Source: Taxillus chinensis
Lineage: Eukaryota; Streptophyta; Magnoliopsida; Santalales; Loranthaceae
Length of the DNA: 64,000 nt
Assembly: GCA_023512835.1 (NCBI GenBank)
Contig: CM042092.1
Location: forward strand, 26,857,543 to 26,921,542
Direction of reading: 5' to 3'
Positions within the stretch are counted from its first letter, which is position 1. Each line of letters starts with the position of its first letter. The notes beneath the pieces were generated by a model. The model did not search any database. It saw only the letters and a list, made by a program, of their open reading frames with translations, and had not been told where the DNA came from. The position numbers and the translations under genes are program-made. Of the stretch, positions 11,020 through 21,610 are shown in pieces.

Positions 11020-12723
11020 TGTAAATGAAAGTTGAAGGGCGAGAGGAAAGGTGAGGTCTTGGGGATTGAAGGAGCAACGAGAGGCTTAGGGATTTGAAAA
11101 GGGTAACGCTCGTGCTTTGCAGGAATGACCAGAATATATAAGACCGAGTCCGTAAATGTCAGCGGTTCTAGAAATTTGGCGAGTGAAACAGTGAACCGCT
11201 TGACAGGCTGATGTCATTAGTCTTGATATCGATGCGCCTCCGAATTATAAGATGACGTGGAGGCGGCATGACCAAATAAGGGTAACAGCTGTTCACCTTC
11301 CGGAGAAGTGTGTGCATCCCGACATATGCATTTAATGAATCATCATGATTCCTCCTCAAAAGCACGCGATATAAAAGAAGACATGGATTATCGCAATTTG
11401 ACAGTGTCTGGAGTCCGGAGGAATGAACCGATAATCATCCGGAATTAACGATAGTCATGTGACGAGTATCCGGATGAAAAGTAGACCGTTTCCGTAGTAA
11501 CAAAGTGCGGTGAGAGAGAAGTAGATTCCTTTGCTTGTCAATAAGTCGAAGAGAAGAGAAGTACCACAACACTTCAAATCCAAGACTATGGACTAGATTT
11601 ACCGATAAGGTTGCAAAGAAAATCTGAACCTGTAGCTTAAAACAAGATAAACTAAAAATACAAAAAGCTTAACAGGTAAAGATTAGTACGGATAAGAGAA
11701 AATAGTCTGTGAAGGACGACATAATCCGAACTAATGAGAAACAGAACTTATGCATGACAAAGAATGTAATAGACATATACATACGAGAGAATGATTATAT
11801 TACTGAATTAGGGCATATGTCAGATAAAAATACACAAGTTTATATAGGTCAACATAGCGAAGCCGTCCTGCTGAACGATGTAGCTAAGATTAATTAAAAA
11901 TCATATGATTTGATCAAACTAGGATTCATGAGTGAAAAAATGAGGAAGCGGACACATGTCAAATGCAAGCAATTGATTATCCGATTAAAATGCATGGTTG
12001 AAGAAAAGAAAAACATCCAGGCATGCCTCAATTCCGTTTCTACAACGCATGTCCAGTCAGATCCGGAAGTAAAAGTTTAGAGGGGAGAGTATCCGAGACA
12101 TATTAGGGGGTTATTACTGAGGTAATAGATGAAGCTTAAGCTCCCCCGTAGATCATTTGATCCTCTCATTGAAAAACTCCCCCACAAATATACAACCGGA
12201 AACAGTCATGAGACATATACGGGGGGGGGGGGGTATTACTTGAATAATGTATAAAGTATTTTCTCCCCCGTAGATTGTGCAATCCTCTCGGGTGATCTTT
12301 CCGTTATATAGAAATTCAGCACGGTCTATCTTTTTGGGGAAACTATACTTTAGAAGTTGATCGATCAGCGATTGAGTATTCAACCACCAGGCATTCCAAG
12401 CTAACCCATTTCATTTCTTCAATTATACATGTTAATAGAGTAATCTAAATAAACAAGGCTTTTGTCATGTGGTGATTAGTGGAAATTAAGATCATGAAAC
12501 AAGAATGAGGTTAATCATATAAACTTTATTCATGTTTGCTTAAACGACTTCATCAAGAAAGCAAAGCATCCTCCCAAAGATGAAGTTGATAATAATATCG
12601 AAGCATGAAGCCGTTAATCGATAAGTATGATCAGCATTAAAAACGGTATGTATCATCTACTTCCACTAAAAGCACAATGCATGTTCGATAGTAAGTATCC
12701 TGTTGAGTAATTTAAATGTGAAA
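11020..12723 (-). other. Copia A non-coding region between pol and extra ORF
   Basis: No convincing ORF. It holds purine-rich, PPT-like motifs on the minus strand: TCTACGGGGGAG near 12141-12152 and again near 12263-12275, inside a diverged direct repeat about 125 bp apart, another G-rich stretch at 12178-12184, and a G-run (as read on +) at 12221-12233. The part 11700-12110 has a diverged match in the older copia copy at 62750-63180, which helped identify that copy. Confidence 0.7.
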
Positions 12724-13400
12724 CTATGCAGAGAAGTCAAGCATAACTAATCGGATGAGTAGTTCAGAGAATCTTGCATCAGGTAGGGGCTTTGTAAGTA
12801 TGTCTGCCAGTTGATCTTCAGTAGCAACGTGTTCCAGGGAAATGTGATTTTTGAGAACATGGTCGCGTATGAAGTGATACCTGACCTTAATATGCTTTGT
12901 CTTAGGGTGCATGACAGGATTGTTGCTGATAGCAATTACACTAGTGTTGTCGCAGTAGAGTGGAGTAGATGACATGTTGAAACCGTAGTCGATAAGTTGA
13001 CTTTGCATCCAGTAGTTCGTGCGCGATAACTCCCAAAGAGCCTATATATTCCGCCTCGGCGGTAGAGGTTGATACGGAATTCGCTTCTTATTGAACCATG
13101 AAATTAATCTATTTCCAAGAAACCGACACGTACCACTTGTGCTCTTCCTGTCGATGCGACATCCAGATGAGTCGGCATCAAAGTATCCGGATAAGGTGAA
13201 ATTGGACTCCTTTGGGTACTAGAGTCCCAAATTCATCATTCCCTTGAGATACCTTAATATCCGTTTAACATGAAGCATATGTGACTCCTTGGGATTCGCC
13301 TGATATCGTGCACAGATGCAAGTTGCAAACATAATGTCAGGCGACTTGCAGTAAGATACGAGAAGGATCCTATCATCCCTCTATAGTCGGTCACATTTAC
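12724..13400 (-). pseudogene. Copia A RNase H / pol C terminus, broken
   Basis: Minus strand. The last 94 codons (13008-12724) read YCDNTSVIAISNNPVMHPKTKHIKVRYHFIRDHV and end DQLADILTKPL, the hallmark end of copia RNase H. Upstream, in other frames (13240-13020), are pieces of CRIDRKSTSGTCRFLGNRLISW. Multiple frame changes and at least one stop prevent a full product. It would degrade RNA in RNA:DNA hybrids. Confidence 0.9.
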
Positions 13401-14296
13401 CGATATGCCATCCACATCAGGATCTAACTTGGCACCGACAGCATGGGAGTTTTGACGGGAGATGAACCTTCCATACCAAACTTCTTAATAAGATCGCGAG
13501 TGTACTTAGCTTGATTAATGAAGATTCCTTCCTTCAATTGTTTAACTTCTATTCCGAGGAAGTAGGACAGTTCTCCCATCATGCTCATCTCAAACTTGCC
13601 TATCATCAACTTAGCAAACTCTTCACAAAGCTTCGGATTCGTTGATCCGAAAATGATATCATCCACGTATATCTGTATGATTAGAGTGTGTCCTTTCTCT
13701 TTTCGTAGAAATAAGGTGGTGTCTATCTTCCCTTTTTGGAAGTTGTGAGCAAGTAGGAATTCCGACAGTGTGTCGTACCAGGCTCTTGGAGCTTGCTTCA
13801 AACCATATAAAGCTTTCCAAAGTTTGTAGACTAGATGTCCTGCTTTAGGTTCAATGAAACCGGAGGTTGTTCTACGTAAACCTCCTCTTGAAGATCTCCA
13901 TTCAGGAATGCGCTCTTGACGTCCATTTGATAAACTATGAAGTTTTCATATGAAGCATACGCCAGAAACATTCGGATTGCCTCAAGTCTTGCTACTGGAG
14001 CAAAGGTCTCATCATAGTCTATTCCTTCTTCTTGACGATATCCTTTGGCTACCAGTCTGGCTTTGTTCCGGATTACTATTCCATCCATATCAAGCTTTTT
14101 CCGGAACACCCATATAACTCCAATGACTTGCTGAGACTTAGGCCTTGGTACTAAAGTCCACACATTATTTCTTTTAAATTGATTCAGCTCTTCTTGCATG
14201 GCTTCTATCCAATTCGAATCCTGAAGAGCTTCATCTACCACTTTTGATTCTATTTCAGATAGAAAACATGAGTAAAGACTCATGTGGGAGGTGGCA
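13401..14296 (-). pseudogene. Copia A reverse transcriptase, truncated by Athila insertion
   Basis: The minus-strand frame at 14283-13831 reads [44 protein letters not shown] and [12 protein letters not shown]; after a frame change 13801-13424 reads KQAPRAWYDTL and the catalytic YVDDIIFGS (Asp-Asp codons around 13661-13666). These are the diagnostic copia RT blocks. The upstream end meets the Athila LTR at 14297. The missing upstream part lies at 36760 and beyond. Confidence 0.92.
14292..14296. other. Target-site duplication of Athila element, left copy
   Basis: TGGCA precedes the LTR at 14297. TGGCT follows the other LTR at 36760-36764. Four of five bases agree, consistent with an old 5-bp duplication. 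Confidence 0.7.
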
Positions 14297-15199
14297 TGAC
14301 AGACAGATTTTTAGCCTCTCTAAAAGAGCTAGCTAATGTCGTTAAATCTCTCTTCAAGATAATAAATTCCCTAAGTTTGCACTAAAAGAATAGCAGCAAG
14401 CAAGGAGTCGAACCCACAGGGATTAGCCTAGTTTTCTAGTTCTCGAATCAAAACACCCAATTACTCTTGTTCTATAAAATGTCTTGGCAAAAAGTTTTCT
14501 TTTTTAAACTAAAGATTTAATTTTTATTTGGTTTTCTGAATAAACAAAGAAAGCACACTGATTTTAGGATTAAGATTCAAGGATTAAAAGCATCTAGGGT
14601 CACAATTTCACCTCCCTATGTTATCTCTACTGGTTCATGGTATTAGGGTTGTCTGATTGAAAACATGCTAAACATAAGCCAAGGACAACAAATGGTCATT
14701 AAGATCCTTTTAAGAGTTGTATGCCAGAATGGTCATCTAAACACACAAACATGCAAAGCCAGTAAATCATACTTGCAAAAGGATAATGATCACACCAATT
14801 ACAAATAAGTTATGAATCTCAATCCGCCCCAGACTAGGGCTAAGAATACCAAGGTGTACATCCAAAGATAGAATTAAGAACAGATTCATAAAACATGCAA
14901 AACTCAATCATCCAAACCCAATATTCATAAACACAGCAAAGCAACAAGGGAGCTACATTGCTCCCCTAGATTAAAAGACTACTCACGCATGATTACAAGC
15001 AAACACAAAGCAGAAAAGCTCAACATCTTCTTCTTATCCACGCGCACAGCAAAGCTTCAAATCCAGGCTCCAAAATCCGTGACGGTTGCTGCGACGGCTG
15101 CTCTCCTAGGTCAAGGAGCAACCTCCAAGTTGTGGAGCCTCGCTCTCTCTAAAAACGTGTAGGGGGGTCTAGCATCCATAGCAGAGGGCGTGGAGGCTG

Positions 15200-15208
15200 T
15201 ATTTATAG
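15200..15208 (-). promoter_or_regulatory. TATA box of Athila LTR
   Basis: Minus strand CTATAAATA, about 40 bp downstream (in element orientation) of the ATCAAAAC/GTTTTGAT repeat. The second LTR has the same box at 36169-36177. Confidence 0.65.
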
Positions 15209-15245
15209 AGGTTGGATGGGCCTTGAGGTGTGTACCCTAGCCCAT

Positions 15246-15271
15246 TTATCAAAACGGCATAGTTTTGATAA
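15246..15271. promoter_or_regulatory. Inverted repeat in Athila LTR promoter
   Basis: Arms TTATCAAAAC and GTTTTGATAA around spacer GGCATA. The second LTR copy (centre near 36226) has spacer GGCGTA. The inner 22 bp differ by one base from the repeat in the chromovirus B LTR (spacer GACGTA). Confidence 0.85.
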
Positions 15272-15395
15272 GTAACACTCGAAACTTTAAAATCTCTATC
15301 TTCCATCCACAATTTGGACATGGGCCTTCAGAAACAAATGATCAGCATGGAAAAACGATAGGATCGGTCCAAAAATATCTCTGCACATCAATTTG

Positions 15396-15520
15396 CACGT
15401 GATATGGTGAATTCACGTGCAGCTCCAAATCAGCTCAAACTTCTCCCCAAGCTTCCTTGCATCCTGTAGAGGCCTGAGAGGCAAAAATAGGCTTGCACGT
15501 GAAATGGGTGAATTCACGTG
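15396..15520. promoter_or_regulatory. Paired G-boxes of Athila LTR
   Basis: Two inverted pairs of CACGTG (15396/15414 and 15496/15515) in the pattern GCACGTGA...TTCACGTGC. In the other LTR the distal box of each pair is mutated by a C/T-type change (CATGTG at 36382, CACATG at 36483). G-boxes bind plant bZIP/bHLH factors; function here is inferred. Confidence 0.75.
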
Positions 15521-15791
15521 CAGCTCCAAATGCTCTGAGATTTCTGTGGTAGGTAGAGGACATCATTCTAAGAAACTTTTGTTCTTGCACGCTAATTGTT
15601 TGAGGCCATCTACTACGTCAAAAGTGAGCTCCAAAATCTGCCAAAACAGCTTAAAAGCGCATTTATTTGCACATAGCATCTTCCTAGGGGTTAGAGCAAA
15701 TATATATGATATATGAAGCAATAAGGCTCTAATCATGCTCTTTAACATCCTAAATAAACAATAGAATAACGGCATAAAATGCACGTTATCA

Positions 15792-17278
15792 AATATACCA
15801 CACTTGAACCATTGCTTGTCCTCAAGCAAAAACATACAAGCATGCAAAAATAAAATAAACACGCAGTCAAATGGAAGAAAAATAAAATAACAATCAAAGA
15901 GAATCATGGTTTCCTAAGCATGCAACTCTATCATGATGAAATGGGAATTTAAGCATCAAAATGAGTCATGACTTAGTTCATTCATGTCCATATCCCTAGT
16001 CCAACAACCATGCAATATCACCACTTAAATTTCAAATATGAGCAAGCAATCCATGATAAAATAGCACCTAGTTTCCCTTTAAGTTCTTACCAAGGATAAG
16101 CAGCCTCACTCAAATATAATAATTCTCAAGCCCAATACCTATCAATGAACAATGGATGGAAAACTCTATCTCTACACTCGCCATCAGCTATTGATTAAGT
16201 ACTTGCCAAGCAATCATGAGAGTTCCCTATTGTGCTCATCAAAGAAAACACACCCTCTATTCTACTTTATTTGAACTCACACTCTATTCTACTAACTCAA
16301 TAAACTCACATGAGCCAAAGAATTGAGCTCAACATTCTTAAAACAAAACACAATTCAGCCAATGTGGCTTCACAACTAAATAATCACACATATGAATCAA
16401 GCCAGTGTGGCTTTTATTCTGAATCTTTCTTTTCTTTTCTTTTCTTTTTTTTTCTTTTTTTTTTAGTAATAACCTTACAAGGTTGCATTTTATGCTCTCC
16501 CTTGATGTATTATTCACTCTTTTTTTTTACTCACATAACACATAAATAAGACTGATATTTCTAATGCATACCCCTTGCCATTTTGCTACATAAGGAGAGA
16601 CAGAAATTCTTTGATGTCTCACATCCCATTTCCCAATTAAGTGATGGCTTTTTCACATTCTATATCACAGCCTTTTATAATAATATCACAAAATAAAGAA
16701 AAGGATGCAAAGACAATCCACATGACTTAGAGGTCTTGCATCCTAACTCCACCAAACACTGAGCACTAACAAGTAATCACATGCTTACTTGACTCCTACC
16801 ATTAAATAACCAATGTTGAATGCAAGAAGAGTAGCAATTATTACCCATACCCTAAAATGGCACTCAAAGGCTAAAAGAAGTTGTTCTCATTTTTCATTTC
16901 TTTTTCACTCAACTTTAAGGGTTACTTAGGTCTATCATAGCATTTCATGCTCAGCTAATATTCAAAAATCAGCTCCAAAAACATGGTGATATCATTCAAA
17001 AGATAAAGTCATGATTAAACCAATTCAGAGCACATTTTAACTACTTTAACACCCTTATCACAACATGATACTAATGTGGCATAAAAAGTAAAATTTTAAG
17101 CCAAAATTGCATACTTAATATCCATGTCTCCACATGCAAATCATTCAGGCAAACAACTCAAACAATCATGCAACTAAAAACAGTTTTTTTTTAAAATAAA
17201 ACATGCAATCACAACATAAAAGACAAGCAAGTGGCTCAAGTCACTCCCCATACACCACACTTAAAATATGCTATGTCC
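15792..17278 (-). other. Athila non-coding region between env-like ORF and 3' LTR
   Basis: AT-rich, no supported ORF. Next to the LTR, on the minus strand, is the Athila/Tat-like tract TTGAGGACAAGCAATGG followed by TTCAAGTGTGG. A similar GAGGACATAGC...TTAAGTGTGG copy lies at 17250-17280 right after the ORF. A T/C-rich run (as read on +) is at 16424-16464. Confidence 0.7.
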
Positions 17279-17999
17279 TCATGGCATAAAATAGGGAGTA
17301 GGAAAATACTTACCTCTCAGTTGACTGCAGAAGAGGTCTATCTCGTCGCAGTAGAGATATTCATTCTCTGAGATCCTCTTTAGGCTAAAAGGGGTGAAGA
17401 TATCATTATCCCGTATAAAGCGAGCCCTCTGAACCATGGAATTGATGAACTCTTCAAATGCTGCTTGGCTCTCGTCAGATGATAAAACTAGATTAATGAT
17501 TAAATGGATAGGAGGGCCAAGAAGATCTTCACGTTCAGCAGGCATGTATGCACCCCAAGAGACAGGAAGTATAGCAGGCACAAGAGCCTGAGAATATGCA
17601 GGATCAGTAAAAGGCTGGAAGGGTGAATACCCTTCTACTGGCTTTGTCTCCTCTTGAGGCTGGAAGGGTGAATACCCTGTTGCTGGTTTTGCCTCCTCTG
17701 GGTGATAGTAGGATGGCCGAGCTGAAGGTTTTGGTTGAGGTGGATCAGCTTGGGCTGGATAAGAATCTTCAGGGGATGGAGAGGGTTCTTCATCAGATAT
17801 CTCCACTATAGGAGAACGTTTTGATGCTTTCCTCTTGCTCAAGGCCTTCCAGATTTTGCCTAGGAGGCCTTTGACTTCTTTATTGTCCTTCCTCAGGGCT
17901 TCCACCTCGCGCTGGGTTCTGGCATTTGCCTCCCAGAGCTGCTGTGTTTCTTGCCTCCAAGCTTCGGTAGATGCAGCAGGAGGAGCTTCTGGGGCTTCC
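17279..17999 (-). pseudogene. Athila env-position ORF, C-terminal part (split by C1)
   Basis: Minus-strand frame open from the C1 insertion site to a stop at 17279. Features are a helical part (TEAWRQETQQLWEANARTQREVEALRKDNKEVKGLLGKIW, in pieces) that may form a coiled coil, a Ser/Pro/Glu-rich stretch with two near-repeats of GYSPFQPQEE, and a tail with no membrane segment that I can see. Its N-terminal part is at 27897-28949, beyond C1; the CTTCC duplication shows they were one ORF. It lies where Athila env-like genes lie, but no envelope hallmark is visible. Confidence 0.8.
17995..17999. other. Target-site duplication of C1, left copy
   Basis: CTTCC directly before the C1 5' LTR; the matching CTTCC is at 27892-27896. 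Confidence 0.95.
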
Positions 18000-18100
18000 T
18001 GTAAGGACCCGTACCTTGAGTTAGTCACAGTTAGTCACAGTTTTGCCTTCTGAGTAGAGTTTTTCTAGATTTTGACCTAGTGAATGGGCTCAAATGAATT

Positions 18101-18309
18101 CACGTGCAAAAGGAAAGATGCTTAGAATGATGTCCTCTATCTACCACAGAAGTTTCAGGCCAAACGGACGTGTATGTGAGGTGCACGTGATATGGGTCCA
18201 ATTCACGTGCAAGTGTGGTTGTCTTCTAAATGATGCAAGGAGGCTAGGGGTGAAGTTTGAGAGCATTTGGAGTCCATTTGGAGTTGCACGTGAATTGGGA
18301 ATTCACGTG
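18101..18309. promoter_or_regulatory. G-box array of C1 U3
   Basis: Five CACGTG boxes, four of them in inverted pairs (18184/18204 and 18287/18304) with flanks GCACGTGA and TTCACGTGC. The order and flanking sequence match the B LTR and, more distantly, the Athila LTR. Confidence 0.8.
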
Positions 18310-18440
18310 CAAATTGGCGTGCAGCCATATTTTTGCATGGTTCCCTTGGTTTTGACATTCTAATGATCTTTCTCCAAAGGACCATGTTGAAATTCTGAGT
18401 ATTTTGGCCTATATGGGTGCGGAAAGGTGCTAACTTGTGT

Positions 18441-18499
18441 GATCAAAACTACGTCGTTTTGATCCTGGGTTTACTTAATCAAAACTACGTCGTTTTGAT
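18441..18499. promoter_or_regulatory. Tandem inverted repeats upstream of C1 TATA box
   Basis: Two copies of an 8-bp inverted repeat, ATCAAAAC and GTTTTGAT around TACGTC, separated by 14 bp. The first extends to 9-bp arms. Both contain ACGT cores. The same pair is in the C1 3' LTR (25867-25890, 25904-25925), the C2 LTRs and, with spacer GACGTA on +, the B LTRs. Confidence 0.85.
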
Positions 18500-18511
18500 G
18501 TGGGTAGTGTC

Positions 18512-18518
18512 TATATAA
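18512..18518 (+). promoter_or_regulatory. TATA box of C1 LTR
   Basis: TATATAA in GTCTATATAAGGAGG, about 13 bp after the second inverted repeat and shortly before the AGGGTTC and GA-rich leader. Confidence 0.75.
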
Positions 18519-19978
18519 GGAGGGCTTGAGTTTGAGTTTAGGGTTCTTGTGTTCTTCCTTGCTGCAGCTGCCGCCAGGAGAGAGAGAGAGAGAGAGAGAG
18601 AGAGGGTCTCCGGGCATTGCCGTGGTGGTTCGCGTCGTTGGGAGCGTCTAGCGTGGAGGTTAGGACAAAAGCCTGAGGTAGGGATTCATGTCCTTCCAAA
18701 CTCTCCTCTGTTTTAGGATATTCACCTATATATATTTATGTAAATCCATATAGGTGTGATCTCCTATATGGATGTTGGCCTTCGATGGCATGTTCTGTTG
18801 ATTTGATGTTGAATTTGGCCTGAGGATTTTCTCGGGTTTGTTTATGCACACTATGTGTTTGATGAAATGTCTAAGAGGTCTGCACACCATGTGTTTGATA
18901 AAATGTCTGTGAGGCCTGCATGCCATGTATTCAATATAATGCCTGTGAGACCTTGTATATGAGTGCTTGATGATATACCTGTGTGACTGGTGTGTACCGT
19001 GTTTGATTTGTATTTGATTTTTAGCCTATGAGGCTGATGTGTGTGACTTGTATCCGACCATGTTGGTCCTTCGAGATAAAGTGTAAATGCTTTGTCTTGA
19101 GTTTACATGTTGAGATGTAATGCTATGTCTTGTTTTGTTGATCTGTTTGAGACCGAGCTGAGATATGGGCCAGGCACAATAGCTGGACCCCTTTGAGATT
19201 TGGCCAGGACGTGGTCCTGAGTCTCGGTGTAGCACTCACGACGGTGGGCTAAGTCTACACCCATTCCTGAGGGTAGATATGGCGCCCGAGGAGGTGGTTG
19301 ACCATATCCGACTCGGGTGGAAAATGTTGCATTGGTGTCCATGCAACATTCGCCTGAATGTGGTATGTCATGTCGCCGTGGTGGCGGGGTGTCCTCTCGC
19401 CCTTCGGTGCGGGTTCGGGTAAAGAGTGTTTCCTGGGTGATGTTTGCTGCGTTAGCCTTAGGCACGACACGAGCACAAGCATACACATATCATGCATGTT
19501 GTACGGCGGGACGGGTCCGGGGAGACGGGATCCCTACCGAGCCGTGGTTTGCTCACCCCTCCTATAAACCGTTCTTTTGCGGGGGTTTAGCGGCGGTAGT
19601 GTGAAGGTCGAGGAGCTAGGCCCCCGAGGCTGAAAGTTTTATATTATTTCCTTTGTTGTACTCTGGTTTTATGTGTTTGGATTTTGGTTTGGTTTTATTG
19701 ATGGCTTCATAGGGGTTTTTCCCCGACTGGGTTGTAATGAACATTTAGTCTTTGAAATGAAATAAAATGAGATGTTGTTATTCAATTTGTGTTTGTGTGC
19801 ATGGTTTGGGAGCAAGGAGCATGCCCCTTGGCATGTTAGCCTGATTGTGCAAGGTTTGGGACAACACCCGTGCTAGAAGTCCTTTTAAGGTGCTTGCACC
19901 AACCCCTTGTCCCTTCGGGTGCGGGCATGGGCGATCACTACTCATTTCCAAGTGGAAGGAAATTGGGGCGTGACAATA

Positions 19979-19990
19979 TGGTATCGGAGC
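19979..19990 (+). promoter_or_regulatory. C1 primer-binding site (initiator Met tRNA)
   Basis: TGGTATCGGAGC, three bases after the 5' LTR. One base differs from the initiator-Met complement TGGTATCAGAGC seen intact in C2 at 49714-49725. Confidence 0.9.
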
Positions 19991-20424
19991 GATAGTTCAT
20001 GGTCTAGTGGACCTAGGATAGTGGGGAGGCCTGGGCGCTTCGAGACTCTTGGGAGGCGGTATAGGACACGCCTGATCAACGTGGTCCTATCTGGTTTTCT
20101 TGGGGTGTACTCGGGGGTAGTTAGACCAAGGAGTAGGGCACTTGCATTTGGGTTGAGGGTGCATACATGCATTGGCATTAGGGCACTAGTTTAATTTCGA
20201 TATGAGTATTGTGATTGGACATGCTATGTTGCTTTGAAACTTGTTCTTTGTGAAATTCGGTGATTTTCTCGTGAAGCTTGTTGCTATGAATTGCTTTGTG
20301 TACTTCGTGATTTACCTGTGTGTTTAAATGTAAAATGTTGCTTGAGTACCTCATGGCCCATGGGGATGAGGGTGTGTAGAGCTTGAGAGAAGCCGATCCT
20401 AGTTTGGTTTAAATTATGTAGACT

Positions 20425-21560
20425 ATGCCTCCTAGGAGAGTAACCCGAGCTACTCCAGTGTAGAAGATGAATCTTCTGCCCGTCTTTGGAGAGGGAAGAG
20501 GACAGCGTGTAGAGGGCGATGATCCCCTGGAGCGGATCATGGCCCAAGTCCGGGCCCTAAGTGAGAACGTGCAAGGCATGCGTGAGGACCTCGGGGGAGA
20601 GATCCTAAACGAGGTGCGTCAGGAGATGATGGCACGACAAGCGGTGCCACCCCCTCCACCCCGTGAGGCAGAACCTCCGTGTAGGCGGGAAGTGCCGGTG
20701 AGGCGGGAAGAGGGAGACGTGTTGACGCAGCTTCCGAAAGGAACATCCACCGAGGTTCAAGGGAGGAGCCGAACCTCTAGGAGCAGAGCACCGGCTGCGG
20801 CGGATCGAGCATGTGTTCTCCTTTCTTCGACCCCGGGAGGAAGACAAAGTGAGACTAGCGATCCGGCGATTGGAGGAGGAAGCCTTGGAATGGTGGCTTA
20901 GCATCTCAGGAAGCCGGGACATGGAGACCATGGCCTGGAATGAGTTCCTCCAGTGTTCCATGAGGAGTTCTTTCCAGAGTCATTGCGGTGGCGAAGCGGG
21001 AGGAGTTCGGCGGCTTGAAGCGGGGATCGCGCTCGGTGGCGAGTATGAGCGAGATTTCCGGGGCTGAGTCGGTTTGCTCCAGAAGCAATATCAAGGGAGG
21101 ACCTGAAGGCCCATAAGTTTACCATGGGTCTCAAACCTGCCCTTAAGCAAAGGGTGGAGATGCTGCGGTCGAAGACCTATCTTGAAGTCGTGGACACCGC
21201 CAAGATTGTTGAGAGGGGATTAGAGGAGGGAAGACAGGCTCACCAGGAGCGGATGGGGCGAGCGCGCACGACAAGCACGGTGAAGCCAAGAGGCGAAAGG
21301 TTGAGCCCGGCGGTGGGACTTTTCCCAAGGATAGGGGCCAAGCTTCAATGGCTCCGCCCAGATCCCGTTACTTTGGAGGACAGGGGAGTCTTGCCGGGAA
21401 CTTCCCAAGCGGGTGTACCTGTTGTGGCTTATCAGGGCACGTCAAACGTGAGTGCCCCAAGCAACACTTGACGTGTCATAGCCGTGGGAAGGTGGGACAC
21501 ATCAGCAAGGTGTGTTTCGGCAAGGGGAACACCTGGGGAGCTGGAAGCTTAGCACAAGGG
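20425..21560 (+). pseudogene. C1 gag, broken
   Basis: The ATG at 20425 (MPPRRVTRA) is followed within 15 codons by a TAG; the main frame resumes at 20467. Capsid-region blocks (EEALEWWLSISGS, LKPALKQRVEMLR) are read in several frames. A first zinc knuckle CTCCGLSGHVKREC lies at about 21413-21454. The second, CHSRGKVGHISKVC, has Arg in place of its second Cys; C2 shares that change while B keeps Cys. At least four frame changes occur. Confidence 0.85.
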
Positions 21561-21610
21561 AGCAAGGGTGGGACCCAATTTCAGGCCCCAGCCCCTAAGC
21601 CAGCACATTC

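Larger units (their letters stand above)
14297..15791 (-). repeat. Athila 3' LTR
   Basis: 1495 bp. As read on +, TGACAGACAG at 14297 to CGTTATCA at 15791. The promoter region at 15200-15620 holds a TATA box (minus strand, 15200-15208), an inverted repeat TTATCAAAAC/GTTTTGATAA (15246-15271) and four CACGTG boxes (15396, 15414, 15496, 15515). Compared with the other LTR it keeps an extra segment of about 171 bp (14889-15059). Confidence 0.93.
18000..19975 (+). repeat. C1 5' LTR
   Basis: 1976 bp from TGTAAGGACCCG to GGGGCGTGACA. U3 holds five G-boxes (18101, 18184, 18204, 18287, 18304), two ATCAAAAC/GTTTTGAT inverted repeats (18442-18463, 18478-18499) and a TATA box at 18512-18518, followed by a GA microsatellite at about 18579-18606. 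Diverged repeats of roughly 36 bp lie at 18845-19035. The open frames across it are chance. Confidence 0.95.

Noticed and set aside
12153..12383. 76-codon minus-strand frame between copia pol and extra ORF
   Set aside because: No match that I recognise; it crosses PPT-like repeats and a homopolymer run and is not conserved in position in the older copia copy.
18582..18606. GA microsatellite as an independent repeat of interest
   Set aside because: It occurs in all B and C LTRs just after the TATA region, so it is part of the LTR leader. Length differences are expected from slippage.
19979..19990. tRNA gene fragments at TGGTATC motifs (also 26594, 49714, 58481, 63402)
   Set aside because: Only the 3' complement of initiator tRNA is present, at fixed distance from LTR ends. 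These are primer-binding sites.
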